Below are positions 35,268-44,106 of a stretch of 64,000 nt of DNA, piece by piece. Source of the DNA: CAZWSX01 sp964636985 (GTDB taxonomy: Bacteria; Planctomycetota; Planctomycetia; Pirellulales; Pirellulaceae); assembly GCA_964636985.1 (NCBI GenBank), contig CAZWSX010000001.1, positions 558,001 through 622,000 of the forward strand, in the 5' to 3' direction. Both the position numbers and the translations under genes were made by a program. The notes beneath the pieces are model-generated. The model was not told the DNA's origin, made no database searches, and saw only the letters and a program-made list of their open reading frames with translations. Position 1 is the first letter of the stretch. The number at the start of each line of letters is the position of its first letter.

Positions 35268-36434
35268 TGGCCCTGGCAGGACTTGCCACGCGTTCCACCA
35301 TATCGCCTGGTCACGTCGCAACTGGTTTTCAGCGGTTTGAACGTCCTGCCCTACTTCGAACAAAGTGAATGCGGGTGTGCCCTTTGGGACAACTTCGCCC
35401 GCCGTTGGTATGTCGGCAATCGAACGATAACGCCGATTGGCCGCTAGAGCTTCTGCAACAATCTCTCGCGGCGGGCAAACCGATTCGCTCGCGTAAACCG
35501 TCCACTTGCCGTGTATGACAGACGGGGAGTGAGTTGCAACTTCCGGCATCGGGTAGCCCCGACAGGCCTTCACGTGCCATTCAATGAGGGAGTTACCGGT
35601 CGCTCTTTCGAAGAGTTCGCAACTTGCGGTCCAGCGCGGATTGACTTCTAAAACCCACGGCTGACTCTCTTTCAGAACGTAGTCGACGCCGAAAATCCCA
35701 CGCAGACCGGACGCTTCGCGGAGCGCGTGGCCCAATCGGATCAGTGTTTCGGAAAGTAAAGCATCTCCCGGCAAAGGGCCAAATGATCCGCGATAAAGAA
35801 ACGGCTGACTCGGATCGCCCGTCACGTACTGTCGCATTCGCCCTAACAGTCGGACGCCGCCATCGTGCGCGACGAATGTTGCCGATTCCGTTTCTCCGTC
35901 GACTTGTTCTTGGAGGTATGTATCGGCGCGAAGCGCTGTTCCGGGAATATAGGGGGCGATTCCAACGCCGCCTGCGGAACGGATTGGTTTTACCAGCCAA
36001 GCTCGCGGGTCGGATGCCGAGGGGGGCACGCGGAGCATGACGGGGGAGCGGAATCGATGGCGCAACAATAGATGATGGAGCGTCCACGGATTCCGCAGGT
36101 GTTCGAGCGCTTGCCGACTGGCGCCCAGCAAAGGAAGACGCGCGCTAAGTTCTTCCACGAGTTGCGGATCGTTCTCGAGCCCGCCGGTATAGAGCCAGGC
36201 TTCGCAATCCGGCGGAGTTGCGATCTCACGTAAACCGCCTGGAAAGGGATGAAACGTTTGGCACGAGAGAAGTTGGCCGGGCCAGATCGTTTCGGTGAGA
36301 TGTTGCTTCAAGTCGGCGTCGGCAAACAGATCGGCAGCGTGGACGCGGTAGCCGGCTCGCAGGGCCGATTCGACTGCGCTGCGGACGCTGGCGCCGACGA
36401 TCCAGAGCGTTCGCGGTAATGCCCGCTCACTCAT
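35256..36434 (-). CDS. ATP-grasp-fold enzyme
   Basis: 392 residues from ATG 36434, which overlaps the preceding gene's stop (ATGAGTGA). An N-terminal Rossmann-like domain (TLWIVGASVRSAVESALRAG) precedes an ATP-grasp domain with WLVKPIRSAGGVGI (nucleotide loop with Lys), YLQEQVDGE and the metal-binding end GIFGVDYVL...VLEVNPRWTASCE. The family ligates a carboxylate to an amine or thiol using ATP. The layout resembles ATP-grasp proteins of PF02655 type; whether it takes part in tetrahydromethanopterin-linked C1 metabolism of planctomycetes cannot be judged from this window. Confidence 0.85.
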   Translation of the reverse strand: MSERALPRTLWIVGASVRSAVESALRAGYRVHAADLFADADLKQHLTETIWPGQLLSCQTFHPFPGGLREIATPPDCEAWLYTGGLENDPQLVEELSARLPLLGASRQALEHLRNPWTLHHLLLRHRFRSPVMLRVPPSASDPRAWLVKPIRSAGGVGIAPYIPGTALRADTYLQEQVDGETESATFVAHDGGVRLLGRMRQYVTGDPSQPFLYRGSFGPLPGDALLSETLIRLGHALREASGLRGIFGVDYVLKESQPWVLEVNPRWTASCELFERATGNSLIEWHVKACRGYPMPEVATHSPSVIHGKWTVYASESVCPPREIVAEALAANRRYRSIADIPTAGEVVPKGTPAFTLFEVGQDVQTAENQLRRDQAIWWNAWQVLPGPSTF

Positions 36435-36852
36435 CGACGTCGTCGGAATCGTTGCCGAGAACTTCTTCCAGCACTTCCTCCGAAACGTAGATCGGGAGGA
36501 ACGGATCGCATGAAACGGCCACGGCGATGGCATCCGAAGGGCGAGAGTCGATTTCGATAATCTCGCCGTCCTTCTTTAGCCGCAGGTGGGCGAAGTAGGT
36601 GTGTTCCTTGAGGCTGCTGATCACGACGCTATCGAGTGCGGCGCCGAGCTGTTCGATCACGTTCACGAGCAAGTCGTGCGTGAGGGGCCGCGGGGTGGGA
36701 CGATGCTTCACCCGGCGCTCGATGCTGGTCGCTTCGCAGATCCCGATGAAGATGGGGAACTGCCGATCCCCTTCGACTTCGCGAAGGTAGATCACTTGTT
36801 GTTCGTTGATTTCGCTAATGATGATCCGCGACAACGTCATGCGAACCGGCAT
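36427..36852 (-). CDS. Bifunctional nuclease (BFN/DUF151) domain protein
   Basis: 141 residues that form one complete DUF151/BFN domain: RIIISEINEQQVIYLREVEG, FPIFIGICEATSIER, LTHDLLVNVIEQLGA, IDSRPSDAIAVAVSCDPFLPIYVSE. Plant BFN proteins of this family show RNase and DNase activity; bacterial members are little studied. The acidic C-terminus overlaps the ATP-grasp start by 8 bp, so the two are coupled. Confidence 0.92.
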   Translation of the reverse strand: MPVRMTLSRIIISEINEQQVIYLREVEGDRQFPIFIGICEATSIERRVKHRPTPRPLTHDLLVNVIEQLGAALDSVVISSLKEHTYFAHLRLKKDGEIIEIDSRPSDAIAVAVSCDPFLPIYVSEEVLEEVLGNDSDDVDE

Positions 36853-36939
36853 GGCATCTACTCTCGATCCAGGTCGACTTCTTCAACGGCTGCTTGTACT
36901 GCGATGGCGGGCGATCCACCTGAACCATTGATTATACGT

Positions 36940-37647
36940 TCAACTCTCGGCGGCGCGCTCTTCGGCAGCGGCTTGCCGAACATATCGTGGAACGAGCCGC
37001 CAAAAATCGGTTTCGCGCCCTTGCGAGAATGCGTCGGCCCCCAGCAAAGCCACCGTTTTGGCGTGTGGATCCCAAAGTTCGCGGTCGACAATCGTGACGC
37101 CCTCGGGTAGCGATCGGGTGAGCTTTGTTAAGACAGGCCCGGTGACGAGATCGCCTGGACTCAGTGAGTTGACAAAGTCGTCGACCGAAACAATTGCCGC
37201 CGGCTCGGTGCTGTGCGGCAGATGGTTGTGGGCAGGATAGATACGGCAAAACAGTTGGCCGCGGAAAGCATCGAGCACGGCATGGATTTGTCCAGCGACA
37301 TTGGATGTCAGGCTTTCGATGGCCTGGCGAGCGATTACATCGAGGGTGTCGACACCAACCGTTTTTGCCCCTAAAGCATAGGCAAGGGTTTTGGCGGCCG
37401 TGACTCCGACCCGTAGGCCCGTGAACGACCCGGGGCCGTTGGTAACTGCAATTTGCTGGATGGCTTGAGGTGGTCGCCCTAGTTCGGTCATGAGCGCGGC
37501 GACGGCCGGAAGAAGCGATTGGGCCGAGCGTTGGTCGGGCGACAAATCGCGCGACGCGATGATTTTTCCGTCTTCCCAGGCGGCGACCGATCCTCGCAGG
37601 GACGAGGTTTCCAGGGCTAAAAGCACGCTACAGTCGCCCTTTCGCAT
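36940..37647 (-). CDS. tsaB: tRNA t6A biosynthesis protein TsaB
   Basis: 235 residues from ATG 37647. It has the ASKHA-fold start LLALETSSLRGSVAAW, a DQRSAQSLLPAV segment in place of the usual ERRHSE..LP, and the family signature VTNGPGSFTGLRVGVTAAKTLAYA. TsaB is the scaffold partner of TsaD in threonylcarbamoylation of A37. The upstream in-frame stretch to 37800 overlaps the divergent gene's leader and is not coding. First gene of a three-gene minus-strand set. Confidence 0.92.
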   Translation of the reverse strand: MRKGDCSVLLALETSSLRGSVAAWEDGKIIASRDLSPDQRSAQSLLPAVAALMTELGRPPQAIQQIAVTNGPGSFTGLRVGVTAAKTLAYALGAKTVGVDTLDVIARQAIESLTSNVAGQIHAVLDAFRGQLFCRIYPAHNHLPHSTEPAAIVSVDDFVNSLSPGDLVTGPVLTKLTRSLPEGVTIVDRELWDPHAKTVALLGADAFSQGRETDFWRLVPRYVRQAAAEERAAES

Positions 37648-37814
37648 GGACGCGGGAATTGACGCAAAGTGTTGTCGGCCTTGACGTTTGGGCCGTTTGG
37701 GGGCTATTTTAGCCGTTTCGCCGCTCGTCGCGGGGCGTCCATCTATTGGCGCACCGGTCTTTGTGTTGGGGCGAACGACGATTCGCAGGATACGGAACAT
37801 CTCGAGTACGGAAC

Positions 37815-38780
37815 ATGGTTAGCAAGCATCGTCCCCCGCCTAAACCTGTTGTTCAAGATGACGATTGGTTCACGATGATCCAACCGCATCTCCCCACGAT
37901 TGGAATCATCGCGGCCGCCGTGGTGCTGGTCATCTTCGTGATCGGCTACTGGATGGAGACGACGGGACCGCAGACGGGGCACTGGTACGAACTCGCCCAA
38001 GCCCAGGCGGACTTCAACGACACCACGGGGGAAGGTTTGCTCGCTCTTGCCGAGCGGCCCAACCTGGTGGGAACGGTCGAGGGAGTGTGGGCACACCTGC
38101 TTTATGCCGACAAGAAATTGTCGCAAGCGACGCGCGACATTTACGTCGACCGAAAGGGCGCACTGGAGAAAATCCAGGAAGCCAAGAAGAGTTACGAGAC
38201 GGTCGAAAAGGCGACCGTAGCGCCTGCGATGCTCAAGATCCGCGCGCAGTACGGGACCGCCGAGGCCAACGAAACTGCCGGCAATTTGGACGGAGCCAAG
38301 CAATACTACGAGATCGTCGCGAAGAACCCCGAGGAAAAAGTACTGGCAGGCCGAGCGAAAGATGCGCTCGAACGCTTGAAAGGGGATGAGTATCGCGAGT
38401 TTTCCGAGTGGTTCGCGAACCAACCCAATCGGGAACCTGCGAAGAAAAACAGCTTCGACTTGAACCCCTCGCCGCTGGGCGGATTCCGACCGGGCGGCTT
38501 AATTTCCGGAGGCAAGCCGGGCAAGGCTCCCGAAGCACCCAAGACAACGATTGGTGAGGAGACTGGTCTTCCCGGTCTCAACTTCGGCAAGGGTCCCGGA
38601 ACGGACGGTGCTGCATCGGATGAAGCGGCCCCCGGCGATGCTCCCTCGGATGACGCGCCAAAGGGTGACGACGAACCCAAAGGTGACGAGCCCAAGGGCG
38701 AAGAGCCCGCTGGTGAACAACCAGAGGGAAAGGCGATCAACGAACCCTCGGATGAGAAGACCGAGTCCGATAGCAAATAG
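37815..38780 (+). CDS. Single-TM protein with TPR-like helical region and acidic low-complexity tail
   Basis: 321 residues from ATG 37815. A cytoplasmic N-terminus, then one TM helix (TIGIIAAAVVLVIFVIGYWM), and a helical repeat region at about 55-200 (AEANETAGNLDGAKQYYEIVAKNP), reminiscent of YfgM-like TPR proteins. The C-terminal 100 residues are Gly/Pro and then Asp/Glu/Lys-rich (PKGDDEPKGDEPKGEEPAG). YfgM in other bacteria works with the Sec/periplasmic chaperone system; this similarity is in layout and is not proven. Its terminator region holds a family 2 hairpin. Confidence 0.7.
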   Translation: MVSKHRPPPKPVVQDDDWFTMIQPHLPTIGIIAAAVVLVIFVIGYWMETTGPQTGHWYELAQAQADFNDTTGEGLLALAERPNLVGTVEGVWAHLLYADKKLSQATRDIYVDRKGALEKIQEAKKSYETVEKATVAPAMLKIRAQYGTAEANETAGNLDGAKQYYEIVAKNPEEKVLAGRAKDALERLKGDEYREFSEWFANQPNREPAKKNSFDLNPSPLGGFRPGGLISGGKPGKAPEAPKTTIGEETGLPGLNFGKGPGTDGAASDEAAPGDAPSDDAPKGDDEPKGDEPKGEEPAGEQPEGKAINEPSDEKTESDSK

Positions 38781-38805
38781 CGCCGCAGTGGTGAACGACC
38801 AAGCA

Positions 38806-38836
38806 CACTGGCGTCATTAGGACGCCAGTGCCACCC
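38806..38836. repeat. Palindromic intergenic element, family 2 (single hairpin)
   Basis: CACTGGCGTC, loop ATTAG, GACGCCAGTG at 38806-38830, followed by CCACCC, the same stem and flank as the element at 10058. It lies 25 bp beyond the stop of the gene ending at 38780 and could also fold in the mRNA 3' end. Confidence 0.85.
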
Positions 38837-38897
38837 CGCCGGTGCGCGTTGGAACACGCTCGACTGCGTTTACTGAAGATCGTGTTCACTGAAGACA

Positions 38898-39905
38898 ATG
38901 TCTGCTGAATCTTCCGCCGAGCGTGAAACAGTCGAACTGGTCGTCGAGCCGCAGCACGCTGGAAAGCGGCTCGATTCCTATCTGGCGGAGATGCTTCCCG
39001 CCCATAGCCGCGTGCAGCTGCGACGTGTGATTGTGGGCGGCGGCGTCAAAGTGGATGGCTTAGGTCGCAAGGTCGCCTTCAAGCTGGTGGGGGGCGAGCG
39101 GATTTCGGTGTGCCTTCCGAGCATGCCCACGGCTGGGCCGCAGCCGGAGAATATTCCGCTCGAGATTCTCTACGAAGACGACGCACTCATCGCGGTGAAC
39201 AAACCACCCTTCATGGTGGTTCACCCGGCGCGGGGGCACTGGTCGGGAACTTTGGCCAGTGCGCTGTCGCACCATTTTCGCGAGCTCAGCACAGCCGGCG
39301 GGGCCACCCGTCCTGGCATTGTTCATCGGCTCGACCGCGACACCAGCGGCGTTTTGGTGTGCGCCAAGGCCGATCCGGTCCACATGCTGCTGGCGGAGCA
39401 GTTCGAAAATCGCTCCACCGAGAAAGAGTATTTTGCCATCGTCGTTGGCGTTCCTGATCGCGATCGTGATTGGATCGATCAGCCGATTGGTCCCCATCCC
39501 TACCATCGCGAGAAGATGGCGATTCGCCCGCAGCACCCCGATAGCCGCGAGGCGCAAACGTTTTACGAGGTGGTCGAACGGTTCGAGGGCTTCGCGGTCG
39601 TGAAAGTGTTGCCCAAGACGGGCCGCACGCACCAGATTCGCCTGCACTTGGCGTACGTGGGGCATCCGGTGTTATGCGATCGGCTTTACGGGGGCCGTTC
39701 GCAAGTGACGCGGGGCGAGATTGCCCGCACCAAAGACGAGGACGTGTTGCTCAATCGCCAGGCGCTGCATGCGCGGCGACTCTCGATTACTCATCCCACG
39801 ACGGGCGAGCCGATCACCTTCGAAGCGCCCCTGCCTGACGATTTGCAGGGGACGCTCGATTTTCTCCGCGAACATCGCTCGCGCAGCGGCGCCACTAAGC
39901 GATAG
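38898..39905 (+). CDS. RluA/RluD-family pseudouridine synthase
   Basis: 335 residues. N-terminal S4 RNA-binding domain (about 15-75; AGKRLDSYLAEMLPAHSRVQLRRVI), then the catalytic domain with the signature GIVHRLDRDTSGVLVCAKA whose Asp is the nucleophile, and TGRTHQIRLHL near the end. RluD modifies helix 69 of 23S rRNA; the similarity supports an RluA-group enzyme but not the exact target. Start ATG 38898. Confidence 0.92.
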   Translation: MSAESSAERETVELVVEPQHAGKRLDSYLAEMLPAHSRVQLRRVIVGGGVKVDGLGRKVAFKLVGGERISVCLPSMPTAGPQPENIPLEILYEDDALIAVNKPPFMVVHPARGHWSGTLASALSHHFRELSTAGGATRPGIVHRLDRDTSGVLVCAKADPVHMLLAEQFENRSTEKEYFAIVVGVPDRDRDWIDQPIGPHPYHREKMAIRPQHPDSREAQTFYEVVERFEGFAVVKVLPKTGRTHQIRLHLAYVGHPVLCDRLYGGRSQVTRGEIARTKDEDVLLNRQALHARRLSITHPTTGEPITFEAPLPDDLQGTLDFLREHRSRSGATKR

Positions 39906-39921
39906 CGCCAAGCGATAGCGT

Positions 39922-40674
39922 TTAGCGCCAGCTACGCGGTGCATCAAACGAACCGCGCGGGTCCGTTGTTACCGGTTCATCCGTTGGATAGTTGTCGCTT
40001 GGGGCGACCGAGCGGCGTGCAACCGACGGAGCCTGTTCACGCTGCATTTGATCCCGTTGAGCGTTGCGGCTGGGGCCGGCGCTTCCCATGATGTCCCAAC
40101 TCGATTCGTCGGCCGCATAGGCGTAGTTGCGAACTCCGCTGCGATTGGCCGAGGAGCCTGTCGCGGGAGCCGAGCGATACTGCTGATTGCGAGTGTACTG
40201 GCCGGAGCCGGGAGCGATGGTGGTCCGCGCGTGATCGAAGTTCGCGCGATCGGCGTAGGTACCGTGTTGGTCGTGATAGTAGACCGCCCGCGAGGGAGGT
40301 GGGTCGACGTTGCATTGCCCTTGCTTGCAGCAATCGTGGCTGTCGCAAGGTCCGCCGGTGAGAGCCCGGTAGGTAATCGCCGACATGGGGCCACGCGGTG
40401 CAGGCGAGCAGTCTTGCCCGTAGGCGCAGTGGCCGCAGTTGCACGAGTCGCAATTGGGCGGATCGCTACGCCATTCGCCCCAATAGACGTCGCCGCAACC
40501 GCCGCGGCAGGCTCCCAGCGGAACCCACCGTCGCAGAAACGGAACCTTACCTTGCGTCTGGAGGCACTCGGGGCAGTCTTCGCGATAGACCCGTTCTTCC
40601 CAGGGAATAATCGATTGGCAGCCGGTCGATGCGGCCAACACCAACAACGCGAACAAGCTTCCGACCCGCGACAT
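39922..40674 (-). CDS. Cys-rich lipoprotein of planctomycete type
   Basis: 250 residues from ATG 40674. Signal peptide with lipobox LAASTGC, so the mature protein starts at Cys and is lipid-anchored. Residues 25-90 hold many cysteines (CPEC, CRGGC, CDSCNCGHC, CCKQGQC) suggesting disulphides or metal binding outside the cytoplasm; the C-terminal half is polar and low in complexity. No catalytic domain. The longer frame to 40767 lacks the lipobox context. Confidence 0.7.
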   Translation of the reverse strand: MSRVGSLFALLVLAASTGCQSIIPWEERVYREDCPECLQTQGKVPFLRRWVPLGACRGGCGDVYWGEWRSDPPNCDSCNCGHCAYGQDCSPAPRGPMSAITYRALTGGPCDSHDCCKQGQCNVDPPPSRAVYYHDQHGTYADRANFDHARTTIAPGSGQYTRNQQYRSAPATGSSANRSGVRNYAYAADESSWDIMGSAGPSRNAQRDQMQREQAPSVARRSVAPSDNYPTDEPVTTDPRGSFDAPRSWR

Positions 40675-41015
40675 GGTTTTCACTCCTGGCAAACTGACGT
40701 GGCTCCCTAAAAATCGGCAGTTCCAGGTGAAAAATCCAACCCAATGGAAAACTCCCCCCAAATTCACAGTCGCATGTTAGTGCTAGCGGACGAAGAGTAG
40801 GCCGGACAATCGTGTCCTGCCAAAGTGCAGTCGATTTGCTGCCTGCGCGCGCTACTCATCAATGATGGTGAGTCCACCGCGCACAGACAGGATTGTCTGT
40901 GCCACTTGGCAGTGATTCGTCTTGGCGATGAGAAGCGGGTTGTGTTAACCTTTGCCTCTCCATCGCATGTCAACGCGGCCATGAAGGTCGCTGATGTTGG
41001 AAAGGAATCGCCGCG
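40675..41015. other. Divergent intergenic region between lipoprotein and rimI
   Basis: About 340 bp with the two promoters of the divergent genes and a family 1 REP-like pair in the middle. No gene. Confidence 0.6.
40793..40910. repeat. REP-like palindrome pair, family 1
   Basis: Left hairpin at 40800-40821 (GGCCGGACA, ATCG, TGTCCTGCC, one mismatch) and right hairpin at 40881-40902 (GCACAGACA, GGAT, TGTCTGTGC), inverted relative to each other. Inner flank AGTCCACC precedes the right copy, as in other pairs. This copy lies between divergent genes, so the family is not restricted to 3' ends. Confidence 0.85.
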
Positions 41016-41537
41016 ATGCCTTTGCCGGCCAAGACCCAAGTTAATGTCCATATCCGCTGGATGATTCGGCGCGATATGCCCGAAGTGCTAGCGATCGAAT
41101 CGAATAGCTTCGAGTTCGCCTGGTCGGAGGACGAGTTCCTCCGCTGCCTGCGGCAACGCAACTGCATCGGCATGGTAGCCGAGCACCAGGAACAGGTGAT
41201 CGGCTACATGGTGTACGAGTTGCATCGCGCGCGGCTGCACCTGCTCAACTTGGCGGTGGCTCCCAGTTGGCGACGCCGCGGGGTGGGCGGACAAATGGTC
41301 CGCAAGCTCGCAGCTAAATTGTCGCCGCTACGTCGCAGCCGGATCCTTTTGGAAGTTCGCGAAACGAACTTGCCGGCCCAGCTATTCTTCCGCACGCTCG
41401 GTTTTAAGGCGACGTCGCTTTTGCGCGACTTCTACGACGACACGACCGAAGACGCCTACTTGATGCAGTTCCGCTCGAGCGCCGCCGTTGCGGTGGGCGA
41501 CGCCGAAGATGACTACGATGCGCGGCGGGCTGGTTAG
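41016..41537 (+). CDS. rimI: GNAT N-acetyltransferase, RimI type
   Basis: 173 residues. GNAT motif A (LLNLAVAPSWRRRGVGGQMVRKL, abbreviated here) carries the R-x-x-G-V-G acetyl-CoA loop, and motif B is LEVRETNLPAQLFFRTLGF, which is typical of RimI, the N-terminal acetylase of bS18. The N-terminus WMIRRDMPEVLAIES fits too. In many bacteria rimI lies beside tsaB; here it is 3.4 kb away. Its stop overlaps the convergent NAT gene end by 4 bp. Confidence 0.85.
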   Translation: MPLPAKTQVNVHIRWMIRRDMPEVLAIESNSFEFAWSEDEFLRCLRQRNCIGMVAEHQEQVIGYMVYELHRARLHLLNLAVAPSWRRRGVGGQMVRKLAAKLSPLRRSRILLEVRETNLPAQLFFRTLGFKATSLLRDFYDDTTEDAYLMQFRSSAAVAVGDAEDDYDARRAG

Positions 41538-42355
41538 GTCGGCCAGATGGCATCAGGCGGGCCGAACTTCGTCCCGCTTGGAAACGACAGTCCGAAGCGA
41601 TCGTTCAGGACGTTGAGCAACTGATCGCCATCGGCGATCTCGAAGCGCTCTAAGATCTCCGCCCCGTGGCGTTGCGTGAACTCGCGGTTGAGAATCGATA
41701 GCCGCGTTCCATCGGGCCTCGCGAGCGCCACCATCAGGTTTTGGCGAAATTTTGAATTGGGGTTGGTGCTGGTCCACCAGTTGCCGATTTCTCGATCGAT
41801 GCGCGGCATCTCTTCGAGGGTGAACTCGTTCACATCGGCCCAATCTTCGCCGAGTTTCGCTTGATGGAAGTAATGCGGAGAGGGAAATCCGTCGCCGCGG
41901 ACGATCCGTCGCGGTTCGTGGATTGATGGCTGCTCGACATCCAGCAGATCGAGACGAATCGGCGCGGTGGGAGCCAGTGCACCGATGCCGCAATCGACCA
42001 TCCATGGAACGCCATCGAGATCGACGCGGACCCACAAATGCGTTCGCGGCGGGACAAAGTCACGCGGTGCCTGCAAACGAACCCGAGCCGAAAGTGGCGA
42101 CGCGGAAAAGCCAATCGCTTGCAACGCGCGCAGCAAGAGCCCGTTTTGCTCGAAACAATATCCCCCGCGACGGTTGTGGACGAGCTTTTGTTCGATGGCG
42201 TCGTCGTCGAGTGAGATGCCTCGATTCAACAGAACGTCGAGATTCTCGAAGGGGATCGAACAGATGTGGCGAAGGACGATCTGCTGCAGCGTCCTGAGCG
42301 AGACGTCTGGAACGCCGGTGAAGCCGATTCGTTGGAGGTAAGCGGAAAGATTCAT
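41534..42355 (-). CDS. nat: Arylamine N-acetyltransferase
   Basis: 273 residues, normal for the family. The catalytic triad is visible: Cys67 in RRGGYCFEQN, His106 in RTHLWVRV, Asp121 in MVDCGIG. The early IPFENLDVLLNRG segment is also diagnostic. NAT enzymes transfer acetyl groups from acetyl-CoA to arylamines and hydrazines. The start overlaps the stop of the acyl-CoA ligase gene (ATGA), so both are translated from one mRNA. Confidence 0.93.
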   Translation of the reverse strand: MNLSAYLQRIGFTGVPDVSLRTLQQIVLRHICSIPFENLDVLLNRGISLDDDAIEQKLVHNRRGGYCFEQNGLLLRALQAIGFSASPLSARVRLQAPRDFVPPRTHLWVRVDLDGVPWMVDCGIGALAPTAPIRLDLLDVEQPSIHEPRRIVRGDGFPSPHYFHQAKLGEDWADVNEFTLEEMPRIDREIGNWWTSTNPNSKFRQNLMVALARPDGTRLSILNREFTQRHGAEILERFEIADGDQLLNVLNDRFGLSFPSGTKFGPPDAIWPT

Positions 42356-44091
42356 AACACGCGGGCAATTTCTTTGGCAAATCGCCGCGCGATCACGTCG
42401 CGACGAAGACTGAGCTTGGGCGTGACTTCTCCTTCATCGAGGGAGAACGCTCGTGGCAAAAGGATGAATCGCGTGATCTGTTCGTGCCGTGCGCAGTCGC
42501 CTAGCCGGTCTGCGATTCGCGACGCATAGAGCTCTCGCACCATCCGGTGCCGCAATGCCTGTCCTTTAGTGAAGACCCAGAGACGCTTTTCTTTGATGAA
42601 GCGTTTGAGTGGCTCGGGCTCGGGGACAATCAGCGCTGTGAGGTGCGCTTGGCCTTCGCCGACGATGGCGACTTGGGCGATGTAGGGGTCGCTCATCAAG
42701 CGGGCCTCTAATGTTGCCGGCCAGACGTTGTGACCTGTCGAGAGGACGATCGATTCTTTCTTGCGCCCCGTGATCACGAGCATGCCGTCGTCGTCGAGCC
42801 TCGCGATGTCGCCTGTCTTGAGCCAGCCGTTGTCGAAGGCGTTGGCGGTTGCTTCTTCGTCGCGCCAGTAGCCCGACATCACTTGCGGGCCTTTGACCAG
42901 CAATTCGCCGTCGTCGGCGAAGCGAAGCTCTGTGCCTGGTAATGGTTTACCGACCGTTTGGGCGCGGTAGGTTGTTTTCGTCGACATCGAGACAATGGGA
43001 CTGGCTTCGGTGAGGCCGTATCCCTGCAAGATCGGTACGCCTTGGCCGGCGTAGTAGTCTTCGACATCGGGCGGGAGCCCTGCCCCGCCGCTGACGCAGG
43101 CGCGGATGTTTCCGCCGAGAGCGTTTCGGACTGCATCCGGTTCCTGTTCGATGCCTTGAGCGCGGAGGCGTTTCCACAGCCGGTCGTAGAAGTACGGCAC
43201 GGCTGTGATGAATGTTGGTCGGACTTCCAGCAGATCAGCGAAGATCGTTTCGCGCGTCGAGCCGATGGCCATAGTCGAGCCGCGCAAGAGCCACGTGTAC
43301 AAATCAGCGGTCCGGGCGAAGGCGTGACTGAACGGCAACATGTTCAGCCGGACTTCGTGATGCTGCGAGGCAAAGGCCTCGGTTGCCGCGCGAGCATTTG
43401 ACAATACATTGGCGTGCGTCAGCATCACGCCGCGCGGTTCACCGGTGGTGCCGGAAGTGTAGATGATGCTGGCGAGATCGTCTGGTTTAACTTGCGCGGC
43501 ACACTCGGCCAGCCGTTGACGGCGGTTTTCAGACTCCTTGTATAACGTCTCAAAATGATGCCGAGGATCTTGGTTGTGATCGACGAAGTTCACACCGCTT
43601 GTGAAATCGAGCGGTTCTACCTCGACCCGATTTTCTTTTTTGAGTCGCTGAGCCGTTTGACAATTGTCGGTCAGCACAAGCGTGGGGTTAGCGTCGTCGA
43701 CAAGGCGCGAGACGATGGGAAACGGAAGATTGGTGTGAAGTGGGATCGTGACGCCGCCGAGGGCGATTACGGCAAAGTCGGCACAGATAGAGCCCATCGA
43801 GTTTTCGCTAATGACGACCACACGTTGGCCGCGGGAGACTCCACGCGACGCCAAGTATCGAGCGTTTTCGATTACCCAGTGTCCAATCACATTCCAAGAA
43901 GTTTCGCTGTACTGAGCGCGCGAGACGTCGGCGGATTTAACCTCTTTTGCGAATGCGGCGTCAGCGAACTCGAAGGTGAACGGCCAGTTTCGGCATCGGA
44001 TCGCTGAAACGGTGCGGCCAATCTCCAAGCTGCATCGCGCGACAATAACCTCTGCAAGCGTCGAGGCCGATTCTAGGGAGTCCGTCGTCAT
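42352..44091 (-). CDS. AMP-dependent acyl-CoA synthetase / fatty-acid ligase
   Basis: 579 residues. Adenylate-forming signatures: IIYTSGTTGEPRGVMLTHAN (P-loop-like), the QGYGLTEASPIVS motif A5, and WLKTGDIARLDDDGML (TGD hinge), followed by GRKKESIVLSTGHNVWP. It most resembles long-chain fatty acyl-CoA ligases (FadD15-like). Followed by an overlapping NAT gene and preceded by an esterase gene 15 bp away, forming a three-gene unit; the common substrate, if any, is unknown. Confidence 0.9.
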   Translation of the reverse strand: MTTDSLESASTLAEVIVARCSLEIGRTVSAIRCRNWPFTFEFADAAFAKEVKSADVSRAQYSETSWNVIGHWVIENARYLASRGVSRGQRVVVISENSMGSICADFAVIALGGVTIPLHTNLPFPIVSRLVDDANPTLVLTDNCQTAQRLKKENRVEVEPLDFTSGVNFVDHNQDPRHHFETLYKESENRRQRLAECAAQVKPDDLASIIYTSGTTGEPRGVMLTHANVLSNARAATEAFASQHHEVRLNMLPFSHAFARTADLYTWLLRGSTMAIGSTRETIFADLLEVRPTFITAVPYFYDRLWKRLRAQGIEQEPDAVRNALGGNIRACVSGGAGLPPDVEDYYAGQGVPILQGYGLTEASPIVSMSTKTTYRAQTVGKPLPGTELRFADDGELLVKGPQVMSGYWRDEEATANAFDNGWLKTGDIARLDDDGMLVITGRKKESIVLSTGHNVWPATLEARLMSDPYIAQVAIVGEGQAHLTALIVPEPEPLKRFIKEKRLWVFTKGQALRHRMVRELYASRIADRLGDCARHEQITRFILLPRAFSLDEGEVTPKLSLRRDVIARRFAKEIARVL

Positions 44092-44106
44092 ACAAGCGGC
44101 GCTCTT

